Notes: generated from the sequence alone by a model not told the origin. A DNA stretch of 64,000 nucleotides from an uncultured Arenicella sp. (GCA_947499305.1 CANMNN010000007.1:87554-151553); one strand, 5' to 3'; numbered from the stretch's first letter, positions 48,938 through 57,993 are shown. Made by a program: numbers and translations.

Positions 48938-49192
48938 ATGTCTGAACAGCATGAACCTGATGGCTTTTTTGATAAGCCCGAAAACATAAAGAAGATGATG
49001 CGTATTTTCTACGTGGCCTGCGGTTTATTAGTCGTTGCTGATTTTATTGTGCATCGCCATATCTACCACGATTGGGAAAAGATCCCGGCTTTCTATGCCA
49101 TATACGGCTTTGTTGGTTGTGTAGTTCTGGTAGTGATCGCCAAAGAGATGCGTAAGTTTTTAATGCGCGGGGAAGATTACTACGATGAATAG
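48938..49192 (+). CDS. Small membrane protein of the Mrp operon
   Basis: An 84-aa protein with two hydrophobic segments (IFYVACGLLVVADFIV and FYAIYGFVGCVVLVVIAKEM) linked by HRHIYHDWEKIP, and a charged C-terminus ending GEDYYDE. I do not recognise it as a classical Mrp subunit. It sits between two antiporter-like subunits, starts at the base after the preceding stop and overlaps the next gene by 8 bases. It is therefore probably an accessory subunit of the complex. Confidence 0.75.
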   Translation: MSEQHEPDGFFDKPENIKKMMRIFYVACGLLVVADFIVHRHIYHDWEKIPAFYAIYGFVGCVVLVVIAKEMRKFLMRGEDYYDE

Positions 49193-50903
49193 TGTCATAC
49201 CGTTTCTTCCTCTGATGGTAGGGGCCTTCGCGGCAATATTGCTGCGCGGGTGGTTACGTAATACCGTTATGTTAATCGCGCCAATAGTAGGAGCGATTAA
49301 TCTAATGGGCCTTGAACACGGCGTGTTCTGGTCACTCGAATTTATGGGTTATACGCTTGAGCCTGTTCGCGTAGATAAGCTCAGCATGATGTTCGGCTAT
49401 TTATTCCATCTCGCGTCGCTTATCGCCATTATCTATGCACTACACGTTAAAGACACCGTACAACATGTGGCAGGCTTGGCTTACGCGGCGAGTGCCGTCG
49501 GTGCTGTATTTGCTGGTGATTTGCTAACGCTGTTTATCTTCTGGGAATTACTAGCACTAACATCTGTATTTCTAGTTTGGGCGCGTAGAACTGATCGTGC
49601 GTATTCCGCAGGGTTTCGCTACCTAATATTTCAAGTATTATCAGGCGTGTTATTGCTAGCGGGCCTATTGATACTCGCGCAAGTAAATAACAGCTTATTG
49701 TTTAACCAAATATCGTTGCAGCACGAAGGTATCGCTCAAATTGGAGCATGGTTAATCTTCTTTGCCTTCGGTATTAAGTGTGCTTTCCCATTCATGCATA
49801 CATGGTTGACCGATGCCTATCCTGAATCTACTCCGAGTGGCACAATCTTCTTGGCGTCTTTTACGACCAAAGTTGCTGTCTACGCATTCGCTCGCGGTTT
49901 CCCTGGCGAAGAAATACTCGTATGGATTGGCGTCACAATGGCGTGTTTCCCAATATTCTTTGCAGTGATCGAAAACGACCTTCGCCGCGTGTTAGCCTAT
50001 AGTTTGATAAACCAAATTGGCTTCATGATAGTGGGAATCGGCATTGGTACGGCTATTGCGTTGAATGGCGCTGTTGCCCATGCTTTTAACGACGTCATCT
50101 TTAAAGGATTGCTGATGATGACAATGGGTGCTGTACTGCACATGACCGGTAAAATCAACGGTTCTGAGTTAGGCGGCTTGTATAAGAGCATGCCCAAAAC
50201 CACAATACTTTGTATTGTCGGTGCAGCTTCAATCTCAGCATTCCCACTTTTTAGTGGCTTTGTATCAAAATCGATGATCATGGCGGCAGCGGTAGCCGAG
50301 GGCTATGACGTAGTCTGGTTGGCCTTATTGTTTGCGGCAGCTGGTGTATTTCACCATGCTGGGATTAAGATCCCATTCTTCGCATTCTTCGCGCATGATT
50401 CAGGTATTCGCACTACTGAGCCACCAGTAAATATGCTGATTGCGATGACTTTGGCCGCCATAGCCTGTGTGGTATTGGGTAGTTTCCCTGCACAAACTGT
50501 TTACGCATTATTACCATGGGAGCATGATTACCAACCCTATGATGTGACCCATGTGTTAACTCAGCTTCAGTTGTTATTCTTTTCGGCGCTCGCCTTTGTA
50601 TGGCTAAATCTACGCAATATGTATCCGCCTGAATTGCCATCAACTAATCTCGATGTCGATTGGTTGTATCGCAAGCTTGTACCAAGCTTTGCAATTAAAG
50701 TAGCGTCAACGAGCTATAACGCGTATGAAAAAATGGAGAACTCGGCAATCAATGCTATCAAGCGCATGAGCCAGAAGTCTTATGATGCCGAGTCGGACAA
50801 GCCAAAAGGGTACTTCGCAAAACTTTGGCCAATTGAGACAATGGTTGTTTGGGTTGCGGTTTTATTATCCAGCTATTTGGTGCTCTACTACATACTTTCT
50901 TAG
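49185..50903 (+). CDS. Third antiporter-like subunit (NuoL/M family)
   Basis: A 572-aa multi-pass protein of the NuoL/M family. Glu121 lies in LTLFIFWELLALTSVFLV, and lysines occur in IKCAFPFMHTWLTDAYPES and TTKVAVYAFARG. A roughly 100-residue extension after the last core segment contains a charged cytosolic stretch (YEKMENSAINAIKRMSQKSYDAESDKPKG) split by one further C-terminal membrane segment. It ends the operon, just before a strong terminator. With mrpD and the 502-aa protein it gives three antiporter-like subunits in one complex. Confidence 0.86.
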   Translation: MNSVIPFLPLMVGAFAAILLRGWLRNTVMLIAPIVGAINLMGLEHGVFWSLEFMGYTLEPVRVDKLSMMFGYLFHLASLIAIIYALHVKDTVQHVAGLAYAASAVGAVFAGDLLTLFIFWELLALTSVFLVWARRTDRAYSAGFRYLIFQVLSGVLLLAGLLILAQVNNSLLFNQISLQHEGIAQIGAWLIFFAFGIKCAFPFMHTWLTDAYPESTPSGTIFLASFTTKVAVYAFARGFPGEEILVWIGVTMACFPIFFAVIENDLRRVLAYSLINQIGFMIVGIGIGTAIALNGAVAHAFNDVIFKGLLMMTMGAVLHMTGKINGSELGGLYKSMPKTTILCIVGAASISAFPLFSGFVSKSMIMAAAVAEGYDVVWLALLFAAAGVFHHAGIKIPFFAFFAHDSGIRTTEPPVNMLIAMTLAAIACVVLGSFPAQTVYALLPWEHDYQPYDVTHVLTQLQLLFFSALAFVWLNLRNMYPPELPSTNLDVDWLYRKLVPSFAIKVASTSYNAYEKMENSAINAIKRMSQKSYDAESDKPKGYFAKLWPIETMVVWVAVLLSSYLVLYYILS

Positions 50904-50930
50904 CTTCTCTCATTTGAATTATTCAGAGTA

Positions 50931-50970
50931 GGGCTTCATTACCTTGACCGTAATGAAGCCCTGTTTTTGG
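50931..50970 (+). terminator. Strong intrinsic terminator of the Mrp operon
   Basis: GGGCTTCATTAC (50931-50942) pairs perfectly with GTAATGAAGCCC (50950-50961) around a 7-base loop, followed by TGTTTTTGG. It lies 27 bases after the last Mrp gene. The reverse direction lacks a T tract, so it mainly serves the forward strand, though it may also block copB read-through. Confidence 0.85.
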
Positions 50971-50982
50971 TTTGAGCAAAAA

Positions 50983-51705
50983 CTAAAACCAAGAATGGAT
51001 GCCAATCATCGCTTCTAGACTACCGCTCTTGTTGCCAATGGCTTTTTCAAAGCGCTTTGTGCCGCCATATGTTTGTCTCCCCACCAAACCGACAAAAGGT
51101 TGAAACTTACGATTGCCATTTCGTTCATAACCTAAACGTAAACTGAGTTCAATTTCAGCAAGACCAGAGCCTTCCCTGTATGCGGCGTTTGTACGTCCGT
51201 TTGCAACGATATCTAGCTCAGGTGTAAGCACCCATTCTTGCGTCAACATAATCTCGCGCTCAAGCTCAATGAGTAATTGCGAGCTAGAATCCTCACCGAC
51301 AAACACGCGTGCATCAACCTCTATGAAATAGGGCGCTGTCCCTATATATCCAAATGATACCCAGTCTCGCGCACTATTGTTCGGATCAGGTTTGAAATCG
51401 CGCCGGATACCAAACTGTTGATCCCAGGTGGTATACACAGCGCGACTGTAAACAAGTTCAACATTGGCTTCTTCAACTTCAGAGTCAGTGACCTCACCAG
51501 AAGTCTTTAGCCAAACTTTGTGAAGATCTCGCCCTACCCAAGCATCTACATCCCATTCCAGCGCATCGTCATTATTTTCTGGTATGTATTCAAGCTCAAA
51601 CATAAGCTTGGACAACATGGGGTCATCTTGAAACATGGCAACACCTTGCGGGCTAACGCTAAGGCTCAAAATGAATATTAATGTCTTTGAAATGTGTGAC
51701 TTCAT
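50983..51705 (-). CDS. copB: CopB-type outer-membrane copper resistance protein
   Basis: A 240-aa protein with an N-terminal signal peptide (hydrophobic to about residue 24) and the CopB beta-barrel pattern: EWDVDAWVGRDLHKVWLKTSGE, QFGIRRDFKP, DWVSFGYIGTAPYFIEVDA, and a final aromatic SWF typical of outer-membrane proteins. CopB works with CopA in periplasmic copper sequestration or oxidation. It overlaps copA by 4 bases. It is shorter than plasmid-borne CopB/PcoB and lacks their long Met/His-rich N-terminal region. Confidence 0.88.
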   Translation of the reverse strand: MKSHISKTLIFILSLSVSPQGVAMFQDDPMLSKLMFELEYIPENNDDALEWDVDAWVGRDLHKVWLKTSGEVTDSEVEEANVELVYSRAVYTTWDQQFGIRRDFKPDPNNSARDWVSFGYIGTAPYFIEVDARVFVGEDSSSQLLIELEREIMLTQEWVLTPELDIVANGRTNAAYREGSGLAEIELSLRLGYERNGNRKFQPFVGLVGRQTYGGTKRFEKAIGNKSGSLEAMIGIHSWF

Positions 51706-53549
51706 GAGATACGTACCTCACGAAACATACTCGGCATGTGGTACATCAAATGGCAATGATAAGCCCATCGTCCGATTGCATCAGCTGTGACCAAATAACT
51801 TATTTTAGAGCCTGGCTGGACAATAACGGTGTGCTTGCGAGGGATGTGATCGGCATCACCAGTTTCAAGGTCACTCCAAACGCCATGCATGTGCATTGGA
51901 TGATTCATCATTGTGTTGTTAACTAGAGTGAAGCGCACTCGTTCACCAAAGCTTAGATGGATTGGGTCGGCTTTACTTGCCTTTATGCCGTCAATCGACC
52001 ACATGTAGCGGCTCATATTGCCAGTTAAATGAAGCTCGATCTCACGGCTCGGTTCACGAGGGTCTGGCGTTTTGTTGAGGTTAAATAGGTCTGAGTAGGT
52101 AAGCACGCGCCTGCCATTGTCCCTTAAGCCAACTCCTGGATCATCGAGCCGATATTGTGCCCCACGCGCGAGCATATCTATCTTGGGGCCAACTTTTAAA
52201 TGATCAAATGAGGCCTCCTTTTCAGTGCCGAAACCGGCTTTACCCGTCGAGAACTCTTGAATTTGTTTTGTTAGCTCACAATGCCCCATTTCAGCGTGCT
52301 CTGGTGTGCAATTTGATTTTGTTATAACTTGAGATTTAGAGCTCTCAAGTGTGCAATGTCCCATCGCAGCATGTTCTTCTGTACACGTGCCGCCTTGCAT
52401 CGAAGAGCTTGCGTGATCCATACCCATGTCAATGTGCGTGAGAGTAGGTGATTCGTCCATTTCTGGTATCTGCGCTACCAGTGATGCATTGGGAGTTAAG
52501 GTCCCACGCGCAAAGCCTGATCGATCAATCGCTTGGCAAAACAAGGTGTAGGCTTGTTCGCTACTAGGCTCAACAATGACATCATAAGTTTCAGCCGCTC
52601 CAATACGAAATTCGTCCACGGTCACCGGTTGAATATATTGACCATCAGAGGCAACAACCGTCATCTTGAGCCCAGGGATGCGCACATCGAAAAAAGTCAT
52701 TGCCGCTGCATTTACAAATCTAAGCAAGATCCTCTCACCCTTTGTAAATAGGCCAACCCAGCCATCAGCAGGTGTTTGTCCATTCATTAGGAATGTATAG
52801 GTTTTGCCGGTAACATCTGAAATGTCAGTGTCGGCCATGAGCATGTGGTTCCACATTGCCCGCTCTTTCAAAGCAGGCCTCAAACCTTTTCGCCTGACAT
52901 CGCGCTCAAAGTCGGCCAAGGTCCGCTCGTTCGCATTGTAGATGTGAGGCATTTTCTTCAAGTTGGCGTAAATATCCATGGGCTTTTCGTCACTCCAATC
53001 GGATAACATAACCACATAGTCACGATCATAGTGAAACGGCGCAGGCTCCTTGGGTTCAATAACAATCGCACCGTACATCCCTGTTTGCTCTTGAAAGCCA
53101 GAATGGCTGTGGTACCAATACGTTCCATTCTGATTGAGATCAAACTCATATTTAAATGTTTGCCCAGGCTTTATCCCAGCAAAACTTAAACCTGGAACGC
53201 CATCCATTTCAGTTGGCAATATAATGCCATGCCAATGAATTGAGCTATCTACAGCCATGTTATTGCGCACTGTCAATGACACTCGATCGCCTTCTCTCCA
53301 GCGCAAAATGGGAGCGGGGACAGAGCCGTTAATGGCGGTGGCTTGTCGATTCTTACCAGTAAAGTTAACGGCTAAGTTGCCAATGTCTAAATTAAAATCG
53401 CGGCCACTCAAACTGAGCTGCGTTGAAAGCGGTCTAGCGGGCCTGCTAGCCGCTTGGGCGTATCCGCTCGAATTGAGCATGCTAATAGCTGTCGTAGATG
53501 CTAAGCCAGTGACAAAGCGACGTCTCGACGGCGAAAAAAATGAGGTCAT
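51702..53549 (-). CDS. copA: CopA-type multicopper oxidase
   Basis: A 615-aa periplasmic copper oxidase. The N-terminus is a twin-arginine signal (PSRRRFVTG). Copper ligands are visible as HWHG (His105, His107), WYHSHSG (His147, His149), HPMHMHG and the C-terminal HCHLMYHMPSM (His598, Cys599, His600, His604). Between the second and third cupredoxin domains lies a Met/Cys/His-rich insert with two copies of an 11-residue motif, CTEEHAAMGHC (389-399) and CTPEHAEMGHC (414-424). The enzyme probably oxidises Cu(I) and confers copper tolerance. It lies 17 bases after the small secreted protein and overlaps copB. The loop HMPSM appears one residue shorter than the form I remember for the family. Confidence 0.93.
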   Translation of the reverse strand: MTSFFSPSRRRFVTGLASTTAISMLNSSGYAQAASRPARPLSTQLSLSGRDFNLDIGNLAVNFTGKNRQATAINGSVPAPILRWREGDRVSLTVRNNMAVDSSIHWHGIILPTEMDGVPGLSFAGIKPGQTFKYEFDLNQNGTYWYHSHSGFQEQTGMYGAIVIEPKEPAPFHYDRDYVVMLSDWSDEKPMDIYANLKKMPHIYNANERTLADFERDVRRKGLRPALKERAMWNHMLMADTDISDVTGKTYTFLMNGQTPADGWVGLFTKGERILLRFVNAAAMTFFDVRIPGLKMTVVASDGQYIQPVTVDEFRIGAAETYDVIVEPSSEQAYTLFCQAIDRSGFARGTLTPNASLVAQIPEMDESPTLTHIDMGMDHASSSMQGGTCTEEHAAMGHCTLESSKSQVITKSNCTPEHAEMGHCELTKQIQEFSTGKAGFGTEKEASFDHLKVGPKIDMLARGAQYRLDDPGVGLRDNGRRVLTYSDLFNLNKTPDPREPSREIELHLTGNMSRYMWSIDGIKASKADPIHLSFGERVRFTLVNNTMMNHPMHMHGVWSDLETGDADHIPRKHTVIVQPGSKISYLVTADAIGRWAYHCHLMYHMPSMFREVRIS

Positions 53550-53566
53550 ATGACCCTCCTAACAAA

Positions 53567-53941
53567 TTAGTTTTTAGAAACGAATGAAATGTTAGGAGTT
53601 AACTTTGGAGGGTAGGGCTCTTTCGCAAGGGAAAGCATTGCAACATCTCTACAATGAAAGTCTATTAGGTGAGCCGTCGGGTATGATCTAAGGCACTCGA
53701 CGGCATCAGCGATAATGATATTACTCAACACGGAACAGAATATTTTACAGGTACTGCCCGACATGGCTTGGGCATCGTCTGATTGTGTGTGGCAATCAGC
53801 ACTCATCGCGTTAATAGAGCTGTTGGTAATTGCTTCACTTTGGCTGATGGGAGTCGCGTGTACGGACGCCACGCCAGAGACGGCTAGATAGCAAATCAAC
53901 GTTAGTGTCACTATTGTCTTGGCGCAAGCATTCATCACCAT
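53567..53941 (-). CDS. Small secreted Cys/His/Met protein of the copper operon
   Basis: A 124-aa protein with an N-terminal signal peptide (IVTLTLICYLAVSGVASVHA). The mature part has ADCH, CKIFCS and several Met residues, which could bind copper, and a C-terminal segment ending FVSKN. I do not recognise a named family; similar small secreted proteins often precede copA. It is the first gene of the copA-copB operon, 17 bases upstream of copA. A metal-binding or leader role is inferred only from context and composition. Confidence 0.65.
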   Translation of the reverse strand: MVMNACAKTIVTLTLICYLAVSGVASVHATPISQSEAITNSSINAMSADCHTQSDDAQAMSGSTCKIFCSVLSNIIIADAVECLRSYPTAHLIDFHCRDVAMLSLAKEPYPPKLTPNISFVSKN

Positions 53942-54127
53942 GATAGTACTACTTTTGGGGCACAGAGAGCCAATAATTTGAAGTTAACCCCTTTTTTATC
54001 AGAAGATCAGACAAGCCCTTATAGCAAAACTATGACCTATTGAGGGGTCGCCACAAGGGCTTTATTTGGACGCAAACTGCCGTTTAGGCAAGATATTAAG
54101 AAGACTATTTGTTGTAATTATCATATT

Positions 54128-54159
54128 TTGACTTTAAAATGACACCGGTTACCTAAATG
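54128..54159 (+). promoter_or_regulatory. LacI-type operator-like palindrome with possible promoter
   Basis: TGACACCGGTTACC (54140-54153) is centred on CCGG with half-sites GGTGTCA and GGTTACC, the pattern of LacI-family operators. TTGACT (54128-54133) could be a -35 element, and TAAATG (54154-54159) a poor -10, with the operator between them. The isomerase start codon is 36 bases further on. Confidence 0.45.
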
Positions 54160-54195
54160 ATTGAAAAGAGCTCTTATTGGGCTCGGAGCGAATAG

Positions 54196-54834
54196 ATGAA
54201 AATTGCATTGATGATGGAAAATAGCCAAGCGAACAAAAACCCCGTCATATTAAATGAGCTGAGTGGTGTCGCAGAGCCATTGGAGCATGAAGTGTTTAAC
54301 GTCGGAATGAGCGATGAAAAAGATCATCATTTGACGTATATACATCTGGGGATTATGGCGAGCATTCTGATCAATAGTAAGGCCATAGATTTTGTTGTTG
54401 CAGGTTGTGGAACAGGGCAAGGAGCTATGATGTCTCTGAATGTACATCCTGGGGTTAATTGCGGATACTGTTTTGAGCCTGCTGATGCATTCTTATTTAA
54501 CCAAATAAATAATGGCAATGCTATTGCTATGGCGTTTGCTAAAGATTTTGGATGGGCCGCAGAATTGAATGCTCGATACATTTTTGAAAAAGCATTTACT
54601 GGAAATAGGGGAGAAGGTTACCCGGTTGAGCGCCGCGAACCGCAGGTTGAAAATGCGGGAATATTAAATCAAGTAAAAGCAGCCGTGATTAAGGATAACT
54701 ATATTGATACTTTGCGAGCGATGGATCAAGACTTGGTCAAGACCGCTGTCTCGGGTGAGCGTTTTCAAGAGTGTTTCTTCGAAAATTGTCAAAACCCTGA
54801 AATAGAGGCCTACGTGAGAGAACTATTGGTTTAA
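54196..54834 (+). CDS. RpiB/LacA/LacB-family sugar-phosphate isomerase
   Basis: A 212-aa protein with the family active-site motif GCGTGQGAMMSLN (Cys71 as the likely base), preceded by HLGIMASILINSK and followed by GYCFEPADAFLFNQINNGNAIAMAF. The C-terminal 80 residues are longer than in plain RpiB and include a Cys-containing CFFENCQNPE segment. These enzymes interconvert aldose and ketose phosphates; members of this longer branch often lie in uronate or other sugar catabolism loci. The gene stands alone here. An upstream GGAG gives the Shine-Dalgarno, and the LacI-type palindrome suggests sugar-responsive repression. The substrate is unknown. Confidence 0.8.
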   Translation: MKIALMMENSQANKNPVILNELSGVAEPLEHEVFNVGMSDEKDHHLTYIHLGIMASILINSKAIDFVVAGCGTGQGAMMSLNVHPGVNCGYCFEPADAFLFNQINNGNAIAMAFAKDFGWAAELNARYIFEKAFTGNRGEGYPVERREPQVENAGILNQVKAAVIKDNYIDTLRAMDQDLVKTAVSGERFQECFFENCQNPEIEAYVRELLV

Positions 54835-54863
54835 GCGCTTCCTTCCTTATTGGTTAATGATGC

Positions 54864-54901
54864 AGGTGTGCCTAAGCAAATTTAGAGTGTTGGGCACACC
54901 T
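54864..54901. repeat. 9-bp inverted repeat between convergent genes
   Basis: AGGTGTGCC (54864-54872) pairs with GGCACACCT (54893-54901) across a 20-base loop. It lies between the isomerase gene and the converging propeller/TPR gene. No good T tract follows, so terminator function is only possible. Confidence 0.4.
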
Positions 54902-55085
54902 CATGATTAGCACTGCGCAAGTCAAACACCTCTTAACAAATATCTGTAAATAGACAAAATTTGCGTTGAGTTCGTCACAGAGCTTCGTTTTACAGCAATG
55001 CATCGTGAGCGTCAGAGGCCTCGACTCAGTGCAGCGCGTTGTATGAATTCATCTTTCGGGCTCTATCCGTCAAAGTTGAACCTGG

Positions 55086-57365
55086 CTAACAGAACCGCTC
55101 GTTTAAATGTTCGCTTGCCCTTTGTATTAATTCGGTCCAATCGCCTGATGTCTCTTGTCGCATAACTGTTGTGTTGGGGTACCAAGTACTTTGCGTTTCA
55201 TCCGCTAACCAGCGCCAATCGGCATGTGGCGACAGCAAAACCAAAGACGGAATATTTAGTGCGCCGCTTAAGTGGACTACTGAAGTGCACACGCTGATTA
55301 CCATATCCATTTGCTGTACAAGAGCGCCAGTGTGGGCATAGCTCACCAGCTCTTGCTCTACATCAAAAACCTGATGATCCAACAAAACTTGTTTGTGTTC
55401 GGTCGTTAAGGGTACCTGTAGACTATAGAAGTCAAATCGATCGTCTTGAGTAATCTTCATCATTTTCTCAATGGGGCAAGAACGATGATGATTAATTTGT
55501 TGTGTGGGCGAACCTGCCCATACCAAGCCTATTTTAGGTTTACCGTTATCGATTAAGGTCGGCACCACCACTTCTTTCGGGATGGTTAAATAGGGTGTTT
55601 CTTTATGTAAGGTATTCAGTGTTATTTCCAGTACGCCAGCTAGAGACATAATTGGGCAGTACACATCAAATAAATCAGCGGGCAAGATTCCGGGTAATCG
55701 CACTTCATCGATGCAATCCATGGCTTTGAAGAGTAAGCGTAATGATTCAGTGCAAACAATGATCAGCATTTTGCAACGAGCCTTGACTAGTGGCAGGAAT
55801 CTCGCAAACTGAATTGCGTCGCCATTACCTTGCTCTGTGTGAACAAGAATAGTTTTGTCGGAGATATCTTCGCCTTGCCATCTAGGCTGAGGGCAATTAA
55901 ATGGCTGAAAGGTTGGCATTTTCCAACGCCACTCATACTCTGGCCAGCCTGTTTCAAAATCACCTTGTTTTAACTTAATACAACCGAGATTGAAGTGTGC
56001 AGTGGCGTAGCTTTGATCACAACCAATTGCAGCTTCATAACTGCTTAGAGACTTATCAAAATCTAGCTTGCCCGCGTACGCGTGCCCTAGGCTATTGTGC
56101 GCTTCAGCATGATTGCTTTGTAGCGCGATAGCCCGATCTAGGTAGTCTATTGCGTCATCCCACTGCTCGGAATCTGATAGTGCGACGCCGAGGTGATAGA
56201 GAATATTTACATTGTCAGGTTCGTCAGCCAATATGTTTTTGTATTGATCAATGGCTTCTTTATGCTGCCCACGCCTATGGTGTTGAATTGCCGTCTCGAC
56301 TTTTACTAGCTTAGGATCAGGCGGGGTGAAATCTTTAATTGCTTCGTCAGGAATTGAATAAGAGGTATGCAATAAAGGGTCGTCCAAATCGAGCAGGGCG
56401 GGGTAGCTCCAAGGCACAAGTTGCACTGAAAATATTTCTTGCACGCCGCCAGAGAACACTAGAAAACCGACCGTCTCACCAGTTTCAATATCGACGATCC
56501 AAACACCGCATTTTCGATCTTGCTCACGCTCAGTTAAGGGTAGGCCGGCGAATACGGCTGTTTCGCGCACCTCGGATAATCCAATAACAGCATAGCGCTC
56601 AATAAAATCGATGCCGCGGCAGAACCCCGGGACTTGAGCGACGATCGTTTTCTCTCCCGTATTCTCATCAACCGTGATTAATTGGCCCGCGCCTGACTCG
56701 AGAACCCAAAGCTTATTTCGATACCATCGGGGCGAGTGGGGCATTGATAAACCGTCGGTGATCATTGTGTTGCTTTCAATGTCCATCAGCATGCCGCCGA
56801 ATGCTTTATTGTCTCTCCAACCGGCGGGCTTATCTGAGGTGCCTAACGCGGTCACATATTTGGGCTTACCGTCGCGCATGGCTAGGCCATTCAGGTGACA
56901 ACGATCGCTCAAATCATAGCCGCTAATGAAAGGCGGGCGCCAACGAGGCACGATGCTGTGATTTATGTCGAGGGTACAAAGACAGGACATTTTAGTGTTA
57001 ACGATCCAAAGTTCACCCTCACTGTCAAAACCCATCTCATGAATATCAATATCCCCAGTGACATGAGTTCTGCGTGGTAAAAAGGCACCGTTGTGAGTAT
57101 TAATGGGTTCAACCTTCGGCCCAACATTTGCCATATTGAAATAATCGATTACTTGCGCGCCTGACCCAACGCTTAAACGACCCTCACTAAAGGCCACTCC
57201 CATTGGTTTGGGTAAACTGACAAAGTGGGTATTTAGAGTTTCGCCATTGGCTCTTAGCAAAATTAGCTTTCCAGCCTGATAAGTAGAAACAACCAGGCTA
57301 GCGCCGGCTTGCTTTAATAGTTCGGGGAAAGTGGTGGTGTGTTGACTATGAAGCTCTTCAGCCAT
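55086..57365 (-). CDS. TIGR03032-type propeller / TPR / glycosyltransferase-like fusion
   Basis: A 759-aa protein in three parts. Residues 1-330 match the TIGR03032 family, a predicted beta-propeller (SLVVSTYQAGKLILL, LPKPMGVAF, MPHSPRWY, and the CRGIDF segment). Residues 345-470 are about three to four TPR units (NILYHLGVALSDSEQWDDAIDYLDRA-type). Residues 475-759 resemble the glycosyltransferase-like C-terminal domain of large TPR proteins: PRWQGEDISDKTILVHTEQGNGDAIQFARFLP, GLVWAGSP, and CTSVVHLSGALNIPSLVLLS. The last part has a GT-B/heptosyltransferase look. There is no signal peptide, so it is cytosolic. The donor and acceptor are unknown. A second protein of the same C-terminal type begins at 63333, and both flank the surface-protein genes. 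Confidence 0.82.
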   Translation of the reverse strand: MAEELHSQHTTTFPELLKQAGASLVVSTYQAGKLILLRANGETLNTHFVSLPKPMGVAFSEGRLSVGSGAQVIDYFNMANVGPKVEPINTHNGAFLPRRTHVTGDIDIHEMGFDSEGELWIVNTKMSCLCTLDINHSIVPRWRPPFISGYDLSDRCHLNGLAMRDGKPKYVTALGTSDKPAGWRDNKAFGGMLMDIESNTMITDGLSMPHSPRWYRNKLWVLESGAGQLITVDENTGEKTIVAQVPGFCRGIDFIERYAVIGLSEVRETAVFAGLPLTEREQDRKCGVWIVDIETGETVGFLVFSGGVQEIFSVQLVPWSYPALLDLDDPLLHTSYSIPDEAIKDFTPPDPKLVKVETAIQHHRRGQHKEAIDQYKNILADEPDNVNILYHLGVALSDSEQWDDAIDYLDRAIALQSNHAEAHNSLGHAYAGKLDFDKSLSSYEAAIGCDQSYATAHFNLGCIKLKQGDFETGWPEYEWRWKMPTFQPFNCPQPRWQGEDISDKTILVHTEQGNGDAIQFARFLPLVKARCKMLIIVCTESLRLLFKAMDCIDEVRLPGILPADLFDVYCPIMSLAGVLEITLNTLHKETPYLTIPKEVVVPTLIDNGKPKIGLVWAGSPTQQINHHRSCPIEKMMKITQDDRFDFYSLQVPLTTEHKQVLLDHQVFDVEQELVSYAHTGALVQQMDMVISVCTSVVHLSGALNIPSLVLLSPHADWRWLADETQSTWYPNTTVMRQETSGDWTELIQRASEHLNERFC

Positions 57366-57947
57366 TGTATTGATCTGCTAACTCTAAGTAGAGGGTAAGT
57401 ATAGAACTAGTAAAGGTCCAGTAGAACTGAATTTCTGAAATTTTGAGCTGAGCGTGAACGTCTCTTTAAATTTATAGATCTACCGGCCTCGTTTGGCAAT
57501 TTCGTGGAGAGAAACAATCGCATTCATCAACATTTGCTGCGTCATAATTGCTCTAAAACCAATGAGTCTGGAGCGTCGCATCGATGCTTCGAGCTTTGCT
57601 CAGGTTTTGTCTCGCTGGGCGTACGGTAAAGCATGAGCTCAAATTTGAGGCCTGAATGACAAAATATTAGTCAATGAATATGGCTATTGCCTCAAGAGCC
57701 AAAGTCACAAATTGATGTGCGCTCCATGCTATATTGGGCGCTAAGTCAGTTAATTGTATTTTCTCGCTATTTCATCTTCGTTACGCCTTCAGTTACGTCG
57801 ACAATGCTTGGCACAGGAGTTATACAAGTGTTAGTCTCTATAAGCGTTAATAATTAGGCTCACAGCCTAAAATCCAAACTAATTAGCCATGAATTCACTC
57901 AACCATCGATGTGGGGTAAGCGCGATGTTGGCTTTAGTGAGAGCTCT

Positions 57948-57993
57948 TTAGTTTCAGAGACTAATTAGTTTCAGAGAGAATTGGTTTCAGAAA
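57948..57993. repeat. Three direct repeats, TTAGTTTCAGAGA type
   Basis: TTAGTTTCAGAGA occurs at 57948 and 57965, and TTGGTTTCAGAAA at 57981, spaced 17 and 16 bases apart. Spacing near one and a half helical turns and the position 145-190 bases upstream of the Tat protein gene are compatible with a regulator-binding array. Confidence 0.5.

Noticed and set aside
54013..54062. AAGCCCTT and AAGGGCTT inverted repeat followed by TTATTT between the copper operon and the isomerase
   Set aside because: The loop is 34 bases long and no forward-strand gene ends just before it, so I do not call a terminator.
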